Program-made: the position numbers and the translations under genes | DNA from: Apostichopus californicus | Taxonomy: Eukaryota > Echinodermata > Holothuroidea > Aspidochirotida > Stichopodidae | Length of the DNA stretch: 22,603 nucleotides | Assembly (NCBI GenBank): GCA_020650975.1 | Contig: JAIPMN010003514.1 | Span: 1-22,603, forward strand | Direction of reading: 5' to 3' | Shown here: piece by piece, positions 1 to 10,600 of the stretch | How positions within the stretch are numbered: the stretch's first letter is position 1 | Layout: the number at the start of each line of letters is the position of its first letter | The notes under the pieces: model-generated | The model's input: the letters and a program-made list of their open reading frames with translations, nothing else | The model's database searches: none | Told to the model about the DNA's origin: nothing

Positions 1-27
1 TAATAGGTGGAAATATAATGATGACTT

Positions 28-309
28 TTAGATAAAATAGTCAACATCTTTTGATGACACAGTTGCAAGAGGTTGAGGAATTATTTTGTTAGGAAATAAA
101 TACAGAATTTTGTGTGTGTGTAAATTCTGTGGCCGGTTCTCCCAAAATTTTTTAGACTTGACATATGGTGCGTTCTGAAAGTCGAAGAATTGCAGAGTTT
201 CAACGACCACATCAAAAAATGATGGAAATATTGAACCAAGGATATTGAAAAAAGCTGTAACATGTTTGTAACGCTCGAGAGTGTCGACAGCCTTGTGTAT
301 TTGTGTCAC
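28..309 (-). CDS. Possible exon of an unidentified minus-strand gene
   Basis: Reading leftward from 309, the frame is open for 93 codons and begins directly after TATAG (310-314 complement), which could be a splice acceptor; there is no ATG at its start. The first two thirds have a balanced, protein-like composition (for example L-E-R-Y-K-H-V-T-A-F-F-N-I-L-G and K-F-W-E-N-R-P-Q); the end runs through a CACACA stretch. The pyrimidine tract is poor, and I found no convincing upstream partner exon. I do not recognise the family, and it could be chance. Confidence 0.2.
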   Translation of the reverse strand: MTQIHKAVDTLERYKHVTAFFNILGSIFPSFFDVVVETLQFFDFQNAPYVKSKKFWENRPQNLHTHKILYLFPNKIIPQPLATVSSKDVDYFI

Positions 310-516
310 CTATACAATGTTGTTTCCCGGGTTGGGTGTTGAAGTTCACACACTACTTTATCCATATGATATATTCAGAGGATTGGAACCTGTGCATGTG
401 AAAGACGTGTTTTTGTTTTGTTGTAAGCATCTATAAAAGATTTTTTCTTATTTTTTCTATCCACGAAAATGCATACAATTTTAAAAATACCCGAGAAGCA
501 ACTATGAATATATCAC

Positions 517-548
517 GATCACAGAAATTAATACAAATTTCTGTGATC
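517..548. repeat. Perfect 13-bp hairpin with 6-nt loop
   Basis: GATCACAGAAATT at 517-529 and its exact reverse complement at 536-548 enclose a 6-nt loop (530-535). After two mismatched positions, three more outer pairs form. No terminator or family is implied. Confidence 0.8.
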
Positions 549-2008
549 TCGATGTTTACTGCATTGGTACTAGTTTAGCGACACATTGAAAAGCTAGTAC
601 TCAAGTAGGCCTAGCTGTAGCTATATACCTAACTAGTTGAAGCACTTGTATTAGGCTACACAGTTAACATTGTCGTCGTACAACATCAGAACCTTGACAC
701 TAACTGTGTTTTAGGTTAGGCCTCTTCGAAATTAAACATTTTAATGTTGTCTTTTCAATAACATTCTTCACAACAGTAACTTTTCTACTAAATATTTAGG
801 CTAGGCGGTAGACCTCGCTCTGATCTGCAGAATATTATACGAACCCTCTGCATCCAAATGAGCCGTGACTAAAAACTCGGCCTAGGCCCTGGATTGTTTT
901 CTCCTTATAGTGTGCTAATAATTTTCCACTTTGAATCCACGATAAGTGTACATTTACTAACCATATATCAAAGGTCTTGGCTAACTTACAATATATTGTT
1001 TCCGCATTAACCAACCTTGCCTCCCATTTTCCCATTGAAATATGTAAGAAGTTATTAAATGCATCCATCCTACTGCATCTTATCAATGCAATCCCAGGTT
1101 GGAATCACTTTACAGTAATGTTACTAGAGAAAAAAAGGTTGCATCCTGTAGAAAAAAGCTTGCATCCCGATCGTACACCAATTGCATTTATTGTATGACC
1201 TAGTTTTAGTAGTGTAGTTGTAAAAACACGATCAGGCAGATGGCTCAGTGCCTTTTCTTCGCTGCTTGACAGGGACTGCCCGGTCTGCCCTTCCATGCAC
1301 TTAAGGATATTACTCTTGGTTCTTTTAAATACACACATGAAATGAAAAATTAATATTAGTCAATTCTCAAATTAAAGTATTCACCCAATCCACATCAGAG
1401 CATTATATGCTAGGCTTTAGCAAATTTGATTTATTGCTCACCAAGACCTACTAAATACCAAGTCACAAATATATACTATAGCAATGTTTTTGTAAATTCC
1501 ATAGTGTAGGCTAACAGTGTACGATTGTGTGCCGCCTATTTTTCCTTGGGGGTATGAGGAATTGTGTCCTCATAATTTTTCTGGGTGCCAGACAATCCAG
1601 GAGACGTTATTATCACACCAGCTAATTGATTTAGGAGCTGCCAGGTGAATATTGTGTAATGTATCATTGTTCATCTGGCTGTTGGGAATTAGCCATGCCG
1701 AATGTATAACCAGTCCACAATGGTTTACTTGACCCATGTGTTGTTATTAAGTCATTGAAATCGCTCCTAATTTTAACTTGATACAAATCACAGAAGGTTT
1801 CCAAAACTATTCATTGTGGCTCTATCCCCCTATTGTCAGATGATAAAGAAGGGTGTATATAACATGACCAAATGTCTCAGTGAAGAAAGATGTTTCACAA
1901 AATGACTGCAATAGAAGAATCAAAGCTTTACCACAACAGGTCAATGTTAGCAATTTGACCTTTAACGTACGTCAGTTAATAAGGTAAATTATCTTGGCTT
2001 CATAGATC

Positions 2009-2205
2009 TAATCAAACCATATTGCAAGCTCCCAAGAAACTAAAGAAGGATACACAGTCATTTTCTGCTGATGATGCACATACTTGGTGGAAAGATGTGG
2101 CCAAAGCTAGCTTTGAAATAGTTATGTATTTACAATTTTATGTTACTGTACTTTTGAACCTTTGGACAGATAATGAAAGACTCATCAAAGGATGCAATCT
2201 AGGAC
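2009..2205 (+). CDS. Possible isolated exon, unidentified
   Basis: A 3'-splice-like TTCATAG is followed by about 66 open codons ending at a good donor-like CA|GTAAGC. The peptide is lysine-rich near its start (A-P-K-K-L-K-K-D), then D-D-A-H-T-W-W-K-D-V-A-K-A-S. I recognise no family. There is no ATG at the start and no phase-compatible neighbour that I could identify, so it could be a stray open frame or a relic. Confidence 0.15.
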
Positions 2206-2354
2206 AGTAAGCAGTATTGGCTCCTGATGCATTGATGAAACATCACTGACACATTCAGGATGATCAGGTGGACATGCCTTACTCGGAGTGGTAAGTAAGA
2301 CTTTATTTTCCAGCAATACTCAGCTGTATTCTGATATTTTAAAATATGAGAAAG

Positions 2355-2374
2355 TGGGGTGGGGGAGGGGGGGG
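2355..2374 (+). repeat. Poly-G tract, G-quadruplex-prone
   Basis: G4-T-G5-A-G9 on the plus strand: three G blocks in which the last is long enough to provide two G tracts. Confidence 0.7.
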
Positions 2375-3636
2375 ATGAGAATTGAGGGATAGTGCAATAA
2401 TTGTACTTCTTGATCACTAAATAAGAAACCTTGTGCATCGTTCCAAGTAGGTATATGATTGTGTATGCATGTGTAGGCCTTCTGTATGTACGTTTGAGTA
2501 CTGTATGTATGTAAGTGTGAGTGTTTGTAAGCACAGCATCACAATAATTATAACATGTACAGTACACCAATTATGAAGGATGTCCCATACTGAGTTTGGT
2601 AGCACAGTGGGTCAAAGGTCACTAGATGTCAAGCAACAGAAGGATGTCTTATACCTTTTTACCTCCATGCTTATACTAAGGGTAGCAAAGCCATACTAGT
2701 TAAAGATATCCCTGGTGACAGACCCATCCCATTGTGAGTGTTAAGATGTCATTCACTTTCCAAAAATTTGAAGTTGGTAACGACATTGTTCTAAATCCAC
2801 CTATTACGTATTGAGGTCAAGACCTCTCCTGGTGCATGCATCCAATTAGTGTTTTGCTACATTTTGAAATGTTTTGATGGAACACCAATGTTTTTGTTTG
2901 AAGGTTTCATTCCCATGAGCCTTGTGAATGGGCCAATATTTTGGAAGAAAAGGACATGTGATTGCTACACAATAGTACAAAAGAAAATTGTGCAGTTTTC
3001 TTCTGCAATTGTTTTTGTTATGAAATATCCAAATTTAAAAATGAAATTATAGTTAATATTACAACAAAAACTAAAAAATCAATGCAACACCTATTTGCCA
3101 AGCTTAAACATGGTGAAATTGGTGACACATAAACAGTCTTGTTTGCATGCCATAATTTATAGTAACACATTGTAGTAAAAACCAAAAAGTGCAATAAACT
3201 GCATGGCTGGCGTAAACTGTTCATTAGTCGTTGCTTGAACTACTGGAGTTGACCATGTTAGTTCTTCTTACTCTACTGGATATTTTCAAAATTGTTTATA
3301 CCACCTGGATCAAACTTACAGCTATCATACTTGAGAGAGTGTCCAGAGTGAAACATGCGCTACAATGCACTTAGCACAGTCAGTTATTCAATGTAAGTTT
3401 TTAATAATGCGATATGCCCATGTGTTATGTTGTACATACCTACACGTAAGCTATCATGACAGTACAAGGACTAAAATATTCAGTTTGGGTTACTGGCTAA
3501 GGTTTACATATTGGTTTGTCAACTTCATCAAATTTATGCAAATTCAACTGGTAGTTGTTGGTAGAGCATAGAAATAAAATATAATTTTACTTCACTTGAT
3601 TTATGTATTCCCAAATATATTGTATAAGGAAAATTT

Positions 3637-3653
3637 GGGGGAGGGGGGGGGGG
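3637..3653 (+). repeat. Poly-G tract
   Basis: G5-A-G11 on the plus strand in otherwise AT-rich DNA. Confidence 0.7.
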
Positions 3654-3826
3654 CCTTCTCTCTATCTAGTTGAGTGCGAATTCAGTGCTGTAACAGTTAT
3701 TCTAACCAAGAAACCTGATAGCCTGGATGTTACTAACGCATCGCGGCGATTTACGTCAAAAATTTACCAAGCTATGTAAATCGAGATATTGAGGACCGTG
3801 TTTAAGAGCATCAAGCTCAAGGGTCC

Positions 3827-3882
3827 CATTAATCATTGTAGTGAACAACCTACTGCTGTTATTCCATATCCAATGATTAATG
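3827..3882. repeat. 12-bp inverted repeat
   Basis: CATTAATCATTG (3827-3838) and CAATGATTAATG (3871-3882) are exact reverse complements about 32 bp apart. No known element was recognised around them. Confidence 0.7.
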
Positions 3883-4007
3883 AGAACGATGAACAGTTTG
3901 TTTTGTGTATTGTAGAGTGAATCGTAACAGATAACATGAAAATTGAATCGTTATGTTCACCATTCACTGTTACAGTAAAGTGATTGAAAACATATCATAT
4001 GGTATTT

Positions 4008-4053
4008 GGGTTAGAGGGAATGAGCACAGAGGGAATGGGTTAGAGGGAATGAG
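4008..4053 (+). repeat. 17-bp direct repeat
   Basis: GGGTTAGAGGGAATGAG occurs at 4008-4024 and 4037-4053; a shorter AGAGGGAATG lies between the copies. This looks like a small degenerate minisatellite. Confidence 0.75.
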
Positions 4054-4420
4054 GACAAACTTTTTCACCCAGGTGTCGAATCTGAGAGGCAAGGTTGAGA
4101 AGCACAGGTTTAGAGACTTTAAAGGGCCTTCAAAGTTACACAACAATAATTGCTAGATAAACTCAAACTCAAACTTTTCAGCAGTATTTTGACAGTTTCA
4201 CAAGGTATCGACCTGTATGGTAAATTATTTCAGTGTTGTGCACAATTTAGCATCCATGGACATAATCTTCAGTTTCCATGTTACTTTGTTCATTAAGTAC
4301 TGAGCTTGTTCTGAAGTTTTCTGTATTCAACAAATTGTTTAGAAAGAGCTAAGCAGATTTCTCCAAACCTCTTCAAATAGTTAATGCAGTATTCAAATCT
4401 AAGCTGACATGAAAGAGTCA

Positions 4421-5251
4421 TTTAAAGCAGCATTTTGCGTTGGGTCGCTTTTTTCCACCTTTTTGTCATGTGCATCGATTTTTTTACATGTATCAATCAT
4501 AAAACAGCAAACTAAGATACCATCCAAGTTTCACCCTGCCAAGAGCGTTAATTGGCGAGTAATTAACGATTTTTGTCGATAACGAGTACAAATGTCTCCG
4601 ACAAAGTTTTCATTTCTCCAAATCCACTAGTTTGAATTGCACCAATCAGTGAATAGTATGTTTATTCATGAGCATTTTGCGTTTGGTCGCTGTTTTCTAC
4701 TTTTTTTGACATGTCCATCGAGTTTTTTACATAGGGCCTACATCAAATCACAAAACAGCAAACTAAGATATTAGCCAAGCTTTTCCCTGCCAAAAACGTT
4801 AATTGGCGAGTATTCCACATACAAAATTAATCGCATTCAGTTCCCCATACCCACTCGTTTGAATTCAACCAATCAGAGCCGAGGTTTAGTTATGAGGCGT
4901 TGCTAAAAATAGATTCAAGACTTTGCGTTGGTACAACCAGGGAGTTGTTATGGAACTCCCTGCTACAACTGCCATATAGACTGCACACAAATCACGCATG
5001 GTGTTGTATTACGTATTGGTCAATGACGTTCGTAGTGTTTAAATATTCATATTATGGGCGAGGTTTATTGGGATCCCAACGGAAAATATCTTGGAGAAAA
5101 ACAAAGTTGAAAGTTGCAAATTTTTCGACATTTATGCCACCATTTGAAGTAAGATTTAAATAGATAAGCTAGTTATGTATGTCGTTATGGCATAGTGGAG
5201 TCAGTGAGGTTGAGAAAAATCATAGAAAACGACGCAAAATGCTGCTTTAAA
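4421..5251. mobile_element. MITE-like non-autonomous DNA transposon with 20-bp perfect inverted ends
   Basis: TTTAAAGCAGCATTTTGCGT at 4421-4440 is the exact reverse complement of 5232-5251. The outer TTTAAA is palindromic, so it could be a target-site duplication (or contain a TTAA one) or part of the terminal repeat. The 831-bp interior has no transposase-like frame; the 87-codon frame inside it (4900-5163) has no recognisable motif. A partial second copy of the left end lies inside at about 4671. The superfamily cannot be assigned from the ends alone. Confidence 0.7.
4431..4825 (+). repeat. Diverged tandem copies (about 240-bp period) inside the MITE-like element
   Basis: The stretch starting GCATTTTGCGTTGGGTCGCT (from about 4430) recurs from about 4672 as GCATTTTGCGTTTGGTCGCT. 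The copies share further blocks in the same order: a CATCGA(T/G)TTTTTTACAT block, AAAACAGCAAACTAAGATA, CCCTGCCAA and CGTTAATTGGCGAGTA. The left part of the element was therefore duplicated and later diverged. Confidence 0.75.
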
Positions 5252-7564
5252 GCCTAATTATGATTAAATGCATTCCATTATAAACACAAACTAATGATCC
5301 CATTTAACTCTACAATTGGTTTTGGTACCTTTATGTAGTAAATAAGCACACAATCATGACAATGTACTTTTTCCCCAAAATCCTGGCCCACTTGGCCTGG
5401 TGATGCAACCAATGAAAAATTAAAAAAGAAAGAAAAGAAAACTGCCCCTTCTCTGTTATTGTTTTGTCGACATGTAAACCTAAATCGTTCGCATGCTCGT
5501 TCCTATCATAACTGTGCAATAGGTTATATGCCGATCTACGTTTGTCACAATGCCTAGCTCACCATTGTGTAATGTCTGTGTGTCTCTGTCAATGTTCCCA
5601 CAGCAGAGAGAACCGTTCACAGGACACATTCCACAAAAACCGTTGTCTTGCACTTGTAGAGTCCATCAAAAATTGTTCACTGTGTAGGCTACATTATCTG
5701 ATTAATATTTTGGTACACAAATAGAGTTGTTTTTGTTTGGCTTTTTTCATTCGCTTGATCTCTGCAAATGAGCCACAATTTTGGCGAAGAGGTACCTTGT
5801 CATGATTGTGTGATTATTAACACAATTGAGCATATTCTTTAGACTGTTAAGAACAATAGCATAATTATTAGCCTTTAACTGTGACTGTTAATAGTTAAAT
5901 AAATTAATAGTTTCTTGCCAGAAGCAGAACGGATCTACAGCATGTGATGGTGATAGATAGCGTTGTGTGTGTATGTGTGTGTATGTATTTATATATGTGT
6001 AACCCTTGGCTTGTAAATACTGGAACCATAAAAATAAAAAACACATGATTGATTAATTTCAACTTTGTACTTTATAACCTCCTCCGTGAGTATAAAGAAC
6101 CCTATTGAAATTGGTGAGGGGTGAGTTCAAAGGTCATCTAGCTAATGGGGTTACAAGAACTGTATTGCTTTTTGTCAAGGCAAAAGTAATATGAGGTCAA
6201 CAGTTTAAACTGTGGGAACCTTGTGAACTTCAACAATAACTTCAACTTTGAATATACTTCTTACTGGGTCTTTAGATCCACATTAGTTTGTACGAGAGTC
6301 CTAGTTTTCTGTGAAGGTCAATCCTCATTTGAGTTCCGCAGAAGCCAAAGTCTGAATGCCTTGGGAAACACAAGGTCTAACTTGAAAGTTGGTATACACG
6401 TGCACATTAATGCAGCAACCTCACAGATCTCTTGAAGTGAATAACGGTCAACAGACTCAACGCATTAAAATATTGTGTGCAACGTTACTATCGAATGCTA
6501 TCATGTAGTGTCAAGGAGTTGCTATTAAAGCCAATTGGTTTTCTGGTTTGAAAGTTGTATTGCTTGTTTTATTCTTTGTTTGTTCGAATCTTGAATCATC
6601 TTTACTTGTGTTATCTTTATGATGACGAATTGTAGTCTTCAGAACTAGAGAGATAATCAATAAATTTATATCTGGAGAGGATAAAACTGTAGGTGATTTT
6701 ATGTTATGCCCTGCTACAGTACATTTGTATTTTCAATCAAAACTTGTAACCAGAATAAATCTTGAAACACAACAGGCTTGTATTTCAAAAGGAAAAATGG
6801 TTGCTATGACAACTGATACAAAGTTAGAAACTTTACAAAAGGATGCGATTTGAACTGGATGGTTCAACAAATTGATAGGTTGATTGGTAAAAAGTAAAGA
6901 CATGTGCCCGTCTTTTACTTTCAATACAAAAAAGGAAGAAAGAAAAAGCATTCAGATGTGAAGAACGTGGTAGTACCTTATTAGCAGGTTTTTTTTCGAT
7001 AGTGCAATAGATTTATGTACTACACAATCCATATTTTTCATTGTCACATCAAATATTGACTTATAACAACTTCTAAAGCAGCTGTACTCTTTGAGTATAA
7101 ATATTGTGTTTGTAGTGGGCTACACGTTTTGTGTAACTACCAAAATATGGTTTTAAAGTGTTTTTGTAAAGTTGTCAAACAAAGCAGCTGTGATATATTG
7201 ATGTTAATGGCCCAAACTTTTGGCCAGTTTCACTATTTTGTTTTAGTGTAGTAGTTGCGACGTTAAACCAGCTGTGGGTAAATTCAGTTCACAGCAAATT
7301 TTGAAAGAAACGAAAGTCATAATATTTGTCCTTTTTTTACGGTGACTACATCAGTCTTTATTTGTTTAATTGGTTTCATCGATATGTGCCCATCAGAGGT
7401 TTCATTCAAAACTCACAAACCTGGAGACAATGTCTATTAGGATCCATTGGATTTCTGTTACAACTCCTGTAGAGATGCAGTATTGCGCATTCCTCTCTAG
7501 TACTACGTTCTACTTAGCACTTGATTTTACAGTCAAATCTTTGACAAGTTTGTGAATCCATCAA
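5252..7564. other. Upstream flank of the POMGNT1-like gene, no gene recognised
   Basis: AT-rich with short frames only. It contains a GT microsatellite (5964-5986). The 5' untranslated region and promoter of the POMGNT1-like gene presumably lie here, but I see no motif that fixes a transcription start. Confidence 0.5.
5964..5986 (+). repeat. GT/GTAT microsatellite
   Basis: Interrupted (GT)n with two TATG interruptions, followed by AT-rich ATATATGTGT. Confidence 0.8.
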
Positions 7565-7667
7565 ATGAATCATTTGGAATCATTTCATGTGGAAGAAGAT
7601 ATAAAGCAAAGTTTACCCATGGATAATCATTTTCAATTAATTCGATTTTGGAAAAGGTACCATCTCA
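7565..7667 (+). CDS. POMGNT1-like: Exon 1: start codon and cytosolic tail (residues 1-34 plus 1 nt)
   Basis: The ATG at 7565-7567 opens 34 codons ending R-Y-H-L, then one base before the donor GTAAGT at 7668. The in-frame TGA at 7553-7555 lies four codons upstream with no AG between, so this is the first coding exon. The ATG context is weak (C at -3, A at +4); a second in-frame ATG at codon 19 has G at +4 and could be used instead. The tail ends with basic residues R27, K30 and R31 just before the membrane segment encoded by exon 2, which by the positive-inside rule places the N-terminus in the cytosol. Confidence 0.75.
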
Positions 7668-10600
7668 GTAAGTAATATTTTCTGCTTCTTAGTATGAAGT
7701 GATACTGGTACAGTATGGGAATGGGGGTGGGAAGATTGGGTAAGCTGGGAATGGGTAGGGAGGGGAATTTCCCAGTGTTCATAAATCTTCTGAGTGCTGT
7801 TATCATTATTTGTCAGGTTTTGTTTACTATGAACATAGTCATATTATGAAAGGGATAGAAAATCGAATGGGATGGGGGGGGGGGGTGGAGGATTGGAGGT
7901 AAGAGTAAGGTAGCAAAGCAATATTTTATTTGGGTGGAAAAAAAGATTGCATCTTGTGGAGTATGCATGTACACATTTCAGGAAGTTCAAATAGAGCCAT
8001 TTTAATCTTATACTTAACAAAATTAGCTTGAATTTTGATGCCTGGATTTGGATTTTAGAGAAAAGATGGCTGAAGTATGAAAATCCAGCAAAAAAACTAT
8101 CAAAATTTAACAAAACAGACAGTTGTTACTCAAAATGTAGGGTAGTCGTTGGTATTGATTTACAGTACATCATATATGATTTGTGATTGTTCTATTAATT
8201 TCAGTATCTTTTTGGGCTTTAATTTCGTACGTTTCGGCATGCATCCTGGTGCTCTTGTTGACACAACATAGTGAAGTGGAAGAGTTTGCCTTGATTGATG
8301 ATGTTGAGGAATACCTGAGACGAGTCATCCAGAGAGGTTGGTAAACTATACAAAAAAATGAAAAAAAGAAGAAGAAATATCCGTTTTAACTAAATTGAAA
8401 GTTAAGGTTTTAATGACTTTAGATGTGTATTATGTCAAAAGTTTATCACTCTGTATGATGATTATTAAATGGAAACTTGCTTAAATGTCTACGTCATAGT
8501 CATGTTCCTTTGACAAATTGTCAGAGAATTATGGAACATCGACAGTGGTATTCTACCTGTAACTTGCTTCAAATTCTAAGCTTTGCAAAACATATTTTGG
8601 ATCATTTTTGGAAGCAGATATCTCGGCAAAAATACAACGTTACTTCTGTATAGCAAGGACACCATTGGAAGTAAAGTAGAATGAAATTAGACTTAGATGA
8701 ATCATCACCTATCTAGCATTTGCTAGCCTTTTTTGGGCTCGTTGCAGCCAGCAGAAATATGATTCAATGTCCTACTCCCTCCCCCACCCCCATAAATTAA
8801 CACAGAGTAGTCTACATTTACAGTTTGATCATCTTGTTACTGTACGTACATGTTGTTTAGATGAAGAAAGTTTGTGCAGATGTACTGTAAGCACAGGCTA
8901 AAAATGCTATTTATTGTAGCATGCCATGTAGAGATCGGAATACATATTCAACCGTTTTATTTATCTTCTCTCTCTCTTTCTCCCTCTGTCTCTCAGGAGA
9001 GATGTTTCATTGCGGAATGCCGGTGAGATGTCCAGCAGGGCAGTTCTCCTTTTCTCTTTCGTCGGGGGAAAGACAGGACATAAAACCGACAATGTGTTAC
9101 AATGGTTCCTATCAGTAAGGATGGATTACGTTTATTATTTCAGTTTTCAATAATTCAGGATAATGAACTATTAACGCAGCTAGTTGTATGCTGAAGCACT
9201 GTGAAAGGAACAGAACCATGGTTATTTCTTTATTTTTCTAATTTTTTAGTTTCTCATATTCGTGCTTAAATGCAAATTTAAACTGATATCTTTTTATGTT
9301 TCTCTTTTCTAATGCTCATACTAAGATTGTTTTTGCCTTCTCTGTAAAACCATGGCATCTACAGCTCTATAGTGGCAGACAATATTGATTGTACAGGTTC
9401 CCTAAAATCAATATTACCAGGGACACGTGTTAGATCTCTGACCGTCTGACGGAACAGTTTAATGATCTGTTTAATTTGACTTCACAATGTGTAGGCAGAG
9501 CTGAAGTTCCCACAGACAGAGTAGCAGAAAGAAAAATAATACAATGTTGTTGTTTTATAAATGAATGAATTGTTAGAACCACAAATTGATATCACTGACA
9601 GCCCCCCCCCCCCCAAAAAGGACAAAAATCACCGCTTCAGAGATACCTCATTCATCGAAGATGCCAAAGGAGTTCATCAGAATGAATCAGAAAAGTTTAG
9701 TTTATATTGAAAACAGAGAGAGAGAATAAATATAATATTGTTTTACCCAAATCTGCATTGTTCTTAAAAAATTCTTAATAATCGATGCAGATTAACCCAT
9801 GTCTCTAAACGTCCATATAGGTACTCTTCTCTAGAAATCTTGTTCAAGGTGTTTTTAGGTTACCGACATTGACAAAATTTTAATTTCCTTCTCAAAGGCT
9901 TGTTCCAAGAAACATGTGCAAAGTTCTGCAAAAATCTCATTCAATATTTTTCTACCTTATTTGAGTACACAGGGAAGGAGTTTGCCCAGTGTGAGACAAT
10001 CGAATGTCAAAGTTCTTGTACCTAAAGTTTGCCGTTTATTTTATTTTTCACTTCTCCAGAGTGTTCCTGTCTCGAGAAATGGGAAGAGGGCTGAACTTGC
10101 TCCTCGTAGACGGTGAGGTGGTTTTCTTCCAGATCAAACTTTTAAAACTTACAAAAAGTCTGATCAACACAGTTTGTGTTAGTGGTTCAAAATATGATGA
10201 AGTACATGGGACATATTCTAGTTCCTGGACAACAACATGACATAAAGGATGTATTTCGTCGTTACCAATTACCCGTGGTCATCACCTGTGACCATGTTTC
10301 ATACAATTCTTTCAGAAAGTACTACATGCATTGTCCATCCGTTATGAGGAACAGTACGCCCTTTTATATACAAACTCCTGAGTGTTTCATGCTACAGTGA
10401 AATTCATTCTTACAGTTGATTTTTTAACATTGGGGTAAAACACAAAATTACTCTGGAATTTTAAGGAAACAAGTCTGTGGTTTACCTGTGATATCTGCCA
10501 AGGTTGACGTTGACCATCGGTCACTTTGTCTCAATGATTGTAAAGAGGACATTACAATTTAATCGACCTGTCAATTTGTCATGAAAGATATTTTCCAAGT

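Larger units (their letters stand above)
1..4420. other. Upstream region without a recognisable gene
   Basis: AT-rich DNA with frequent stops on both strands. It holds a hairpin (517-548), poly-G tracts (2355-2374, 3637-3653), a short inverted repeat (3827-3882) and a 17-bp direct repeat (4008-4053), listed separately. Two open stretches with splice-like ends (28-309 minus, 2009-2205 plus) could be exons of another gene but match no family I know. Confidence 0.6.

Noticed and set aside
977..1198. 73-codon plus-strand frame starting at 977
   Set aside because: No motif, no splice context, and overlapped by equally open antisense frames; consistent with chance.
7096..7103. TATAAATA as a TATA box for the gene
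   Set aside because: Such strings are common in this AT-rich DNA, it lies about 470 bp from the ATG, and nothing else marks a transcription start.
10113..10240. Read-through of exon 4 into intron 4 (open to about 10237)
   Set aside because: The read-through peptide has no ILEI features, while splicing at GTGAGG to 10728 restores the F-D-x-Y motif in the right frame.
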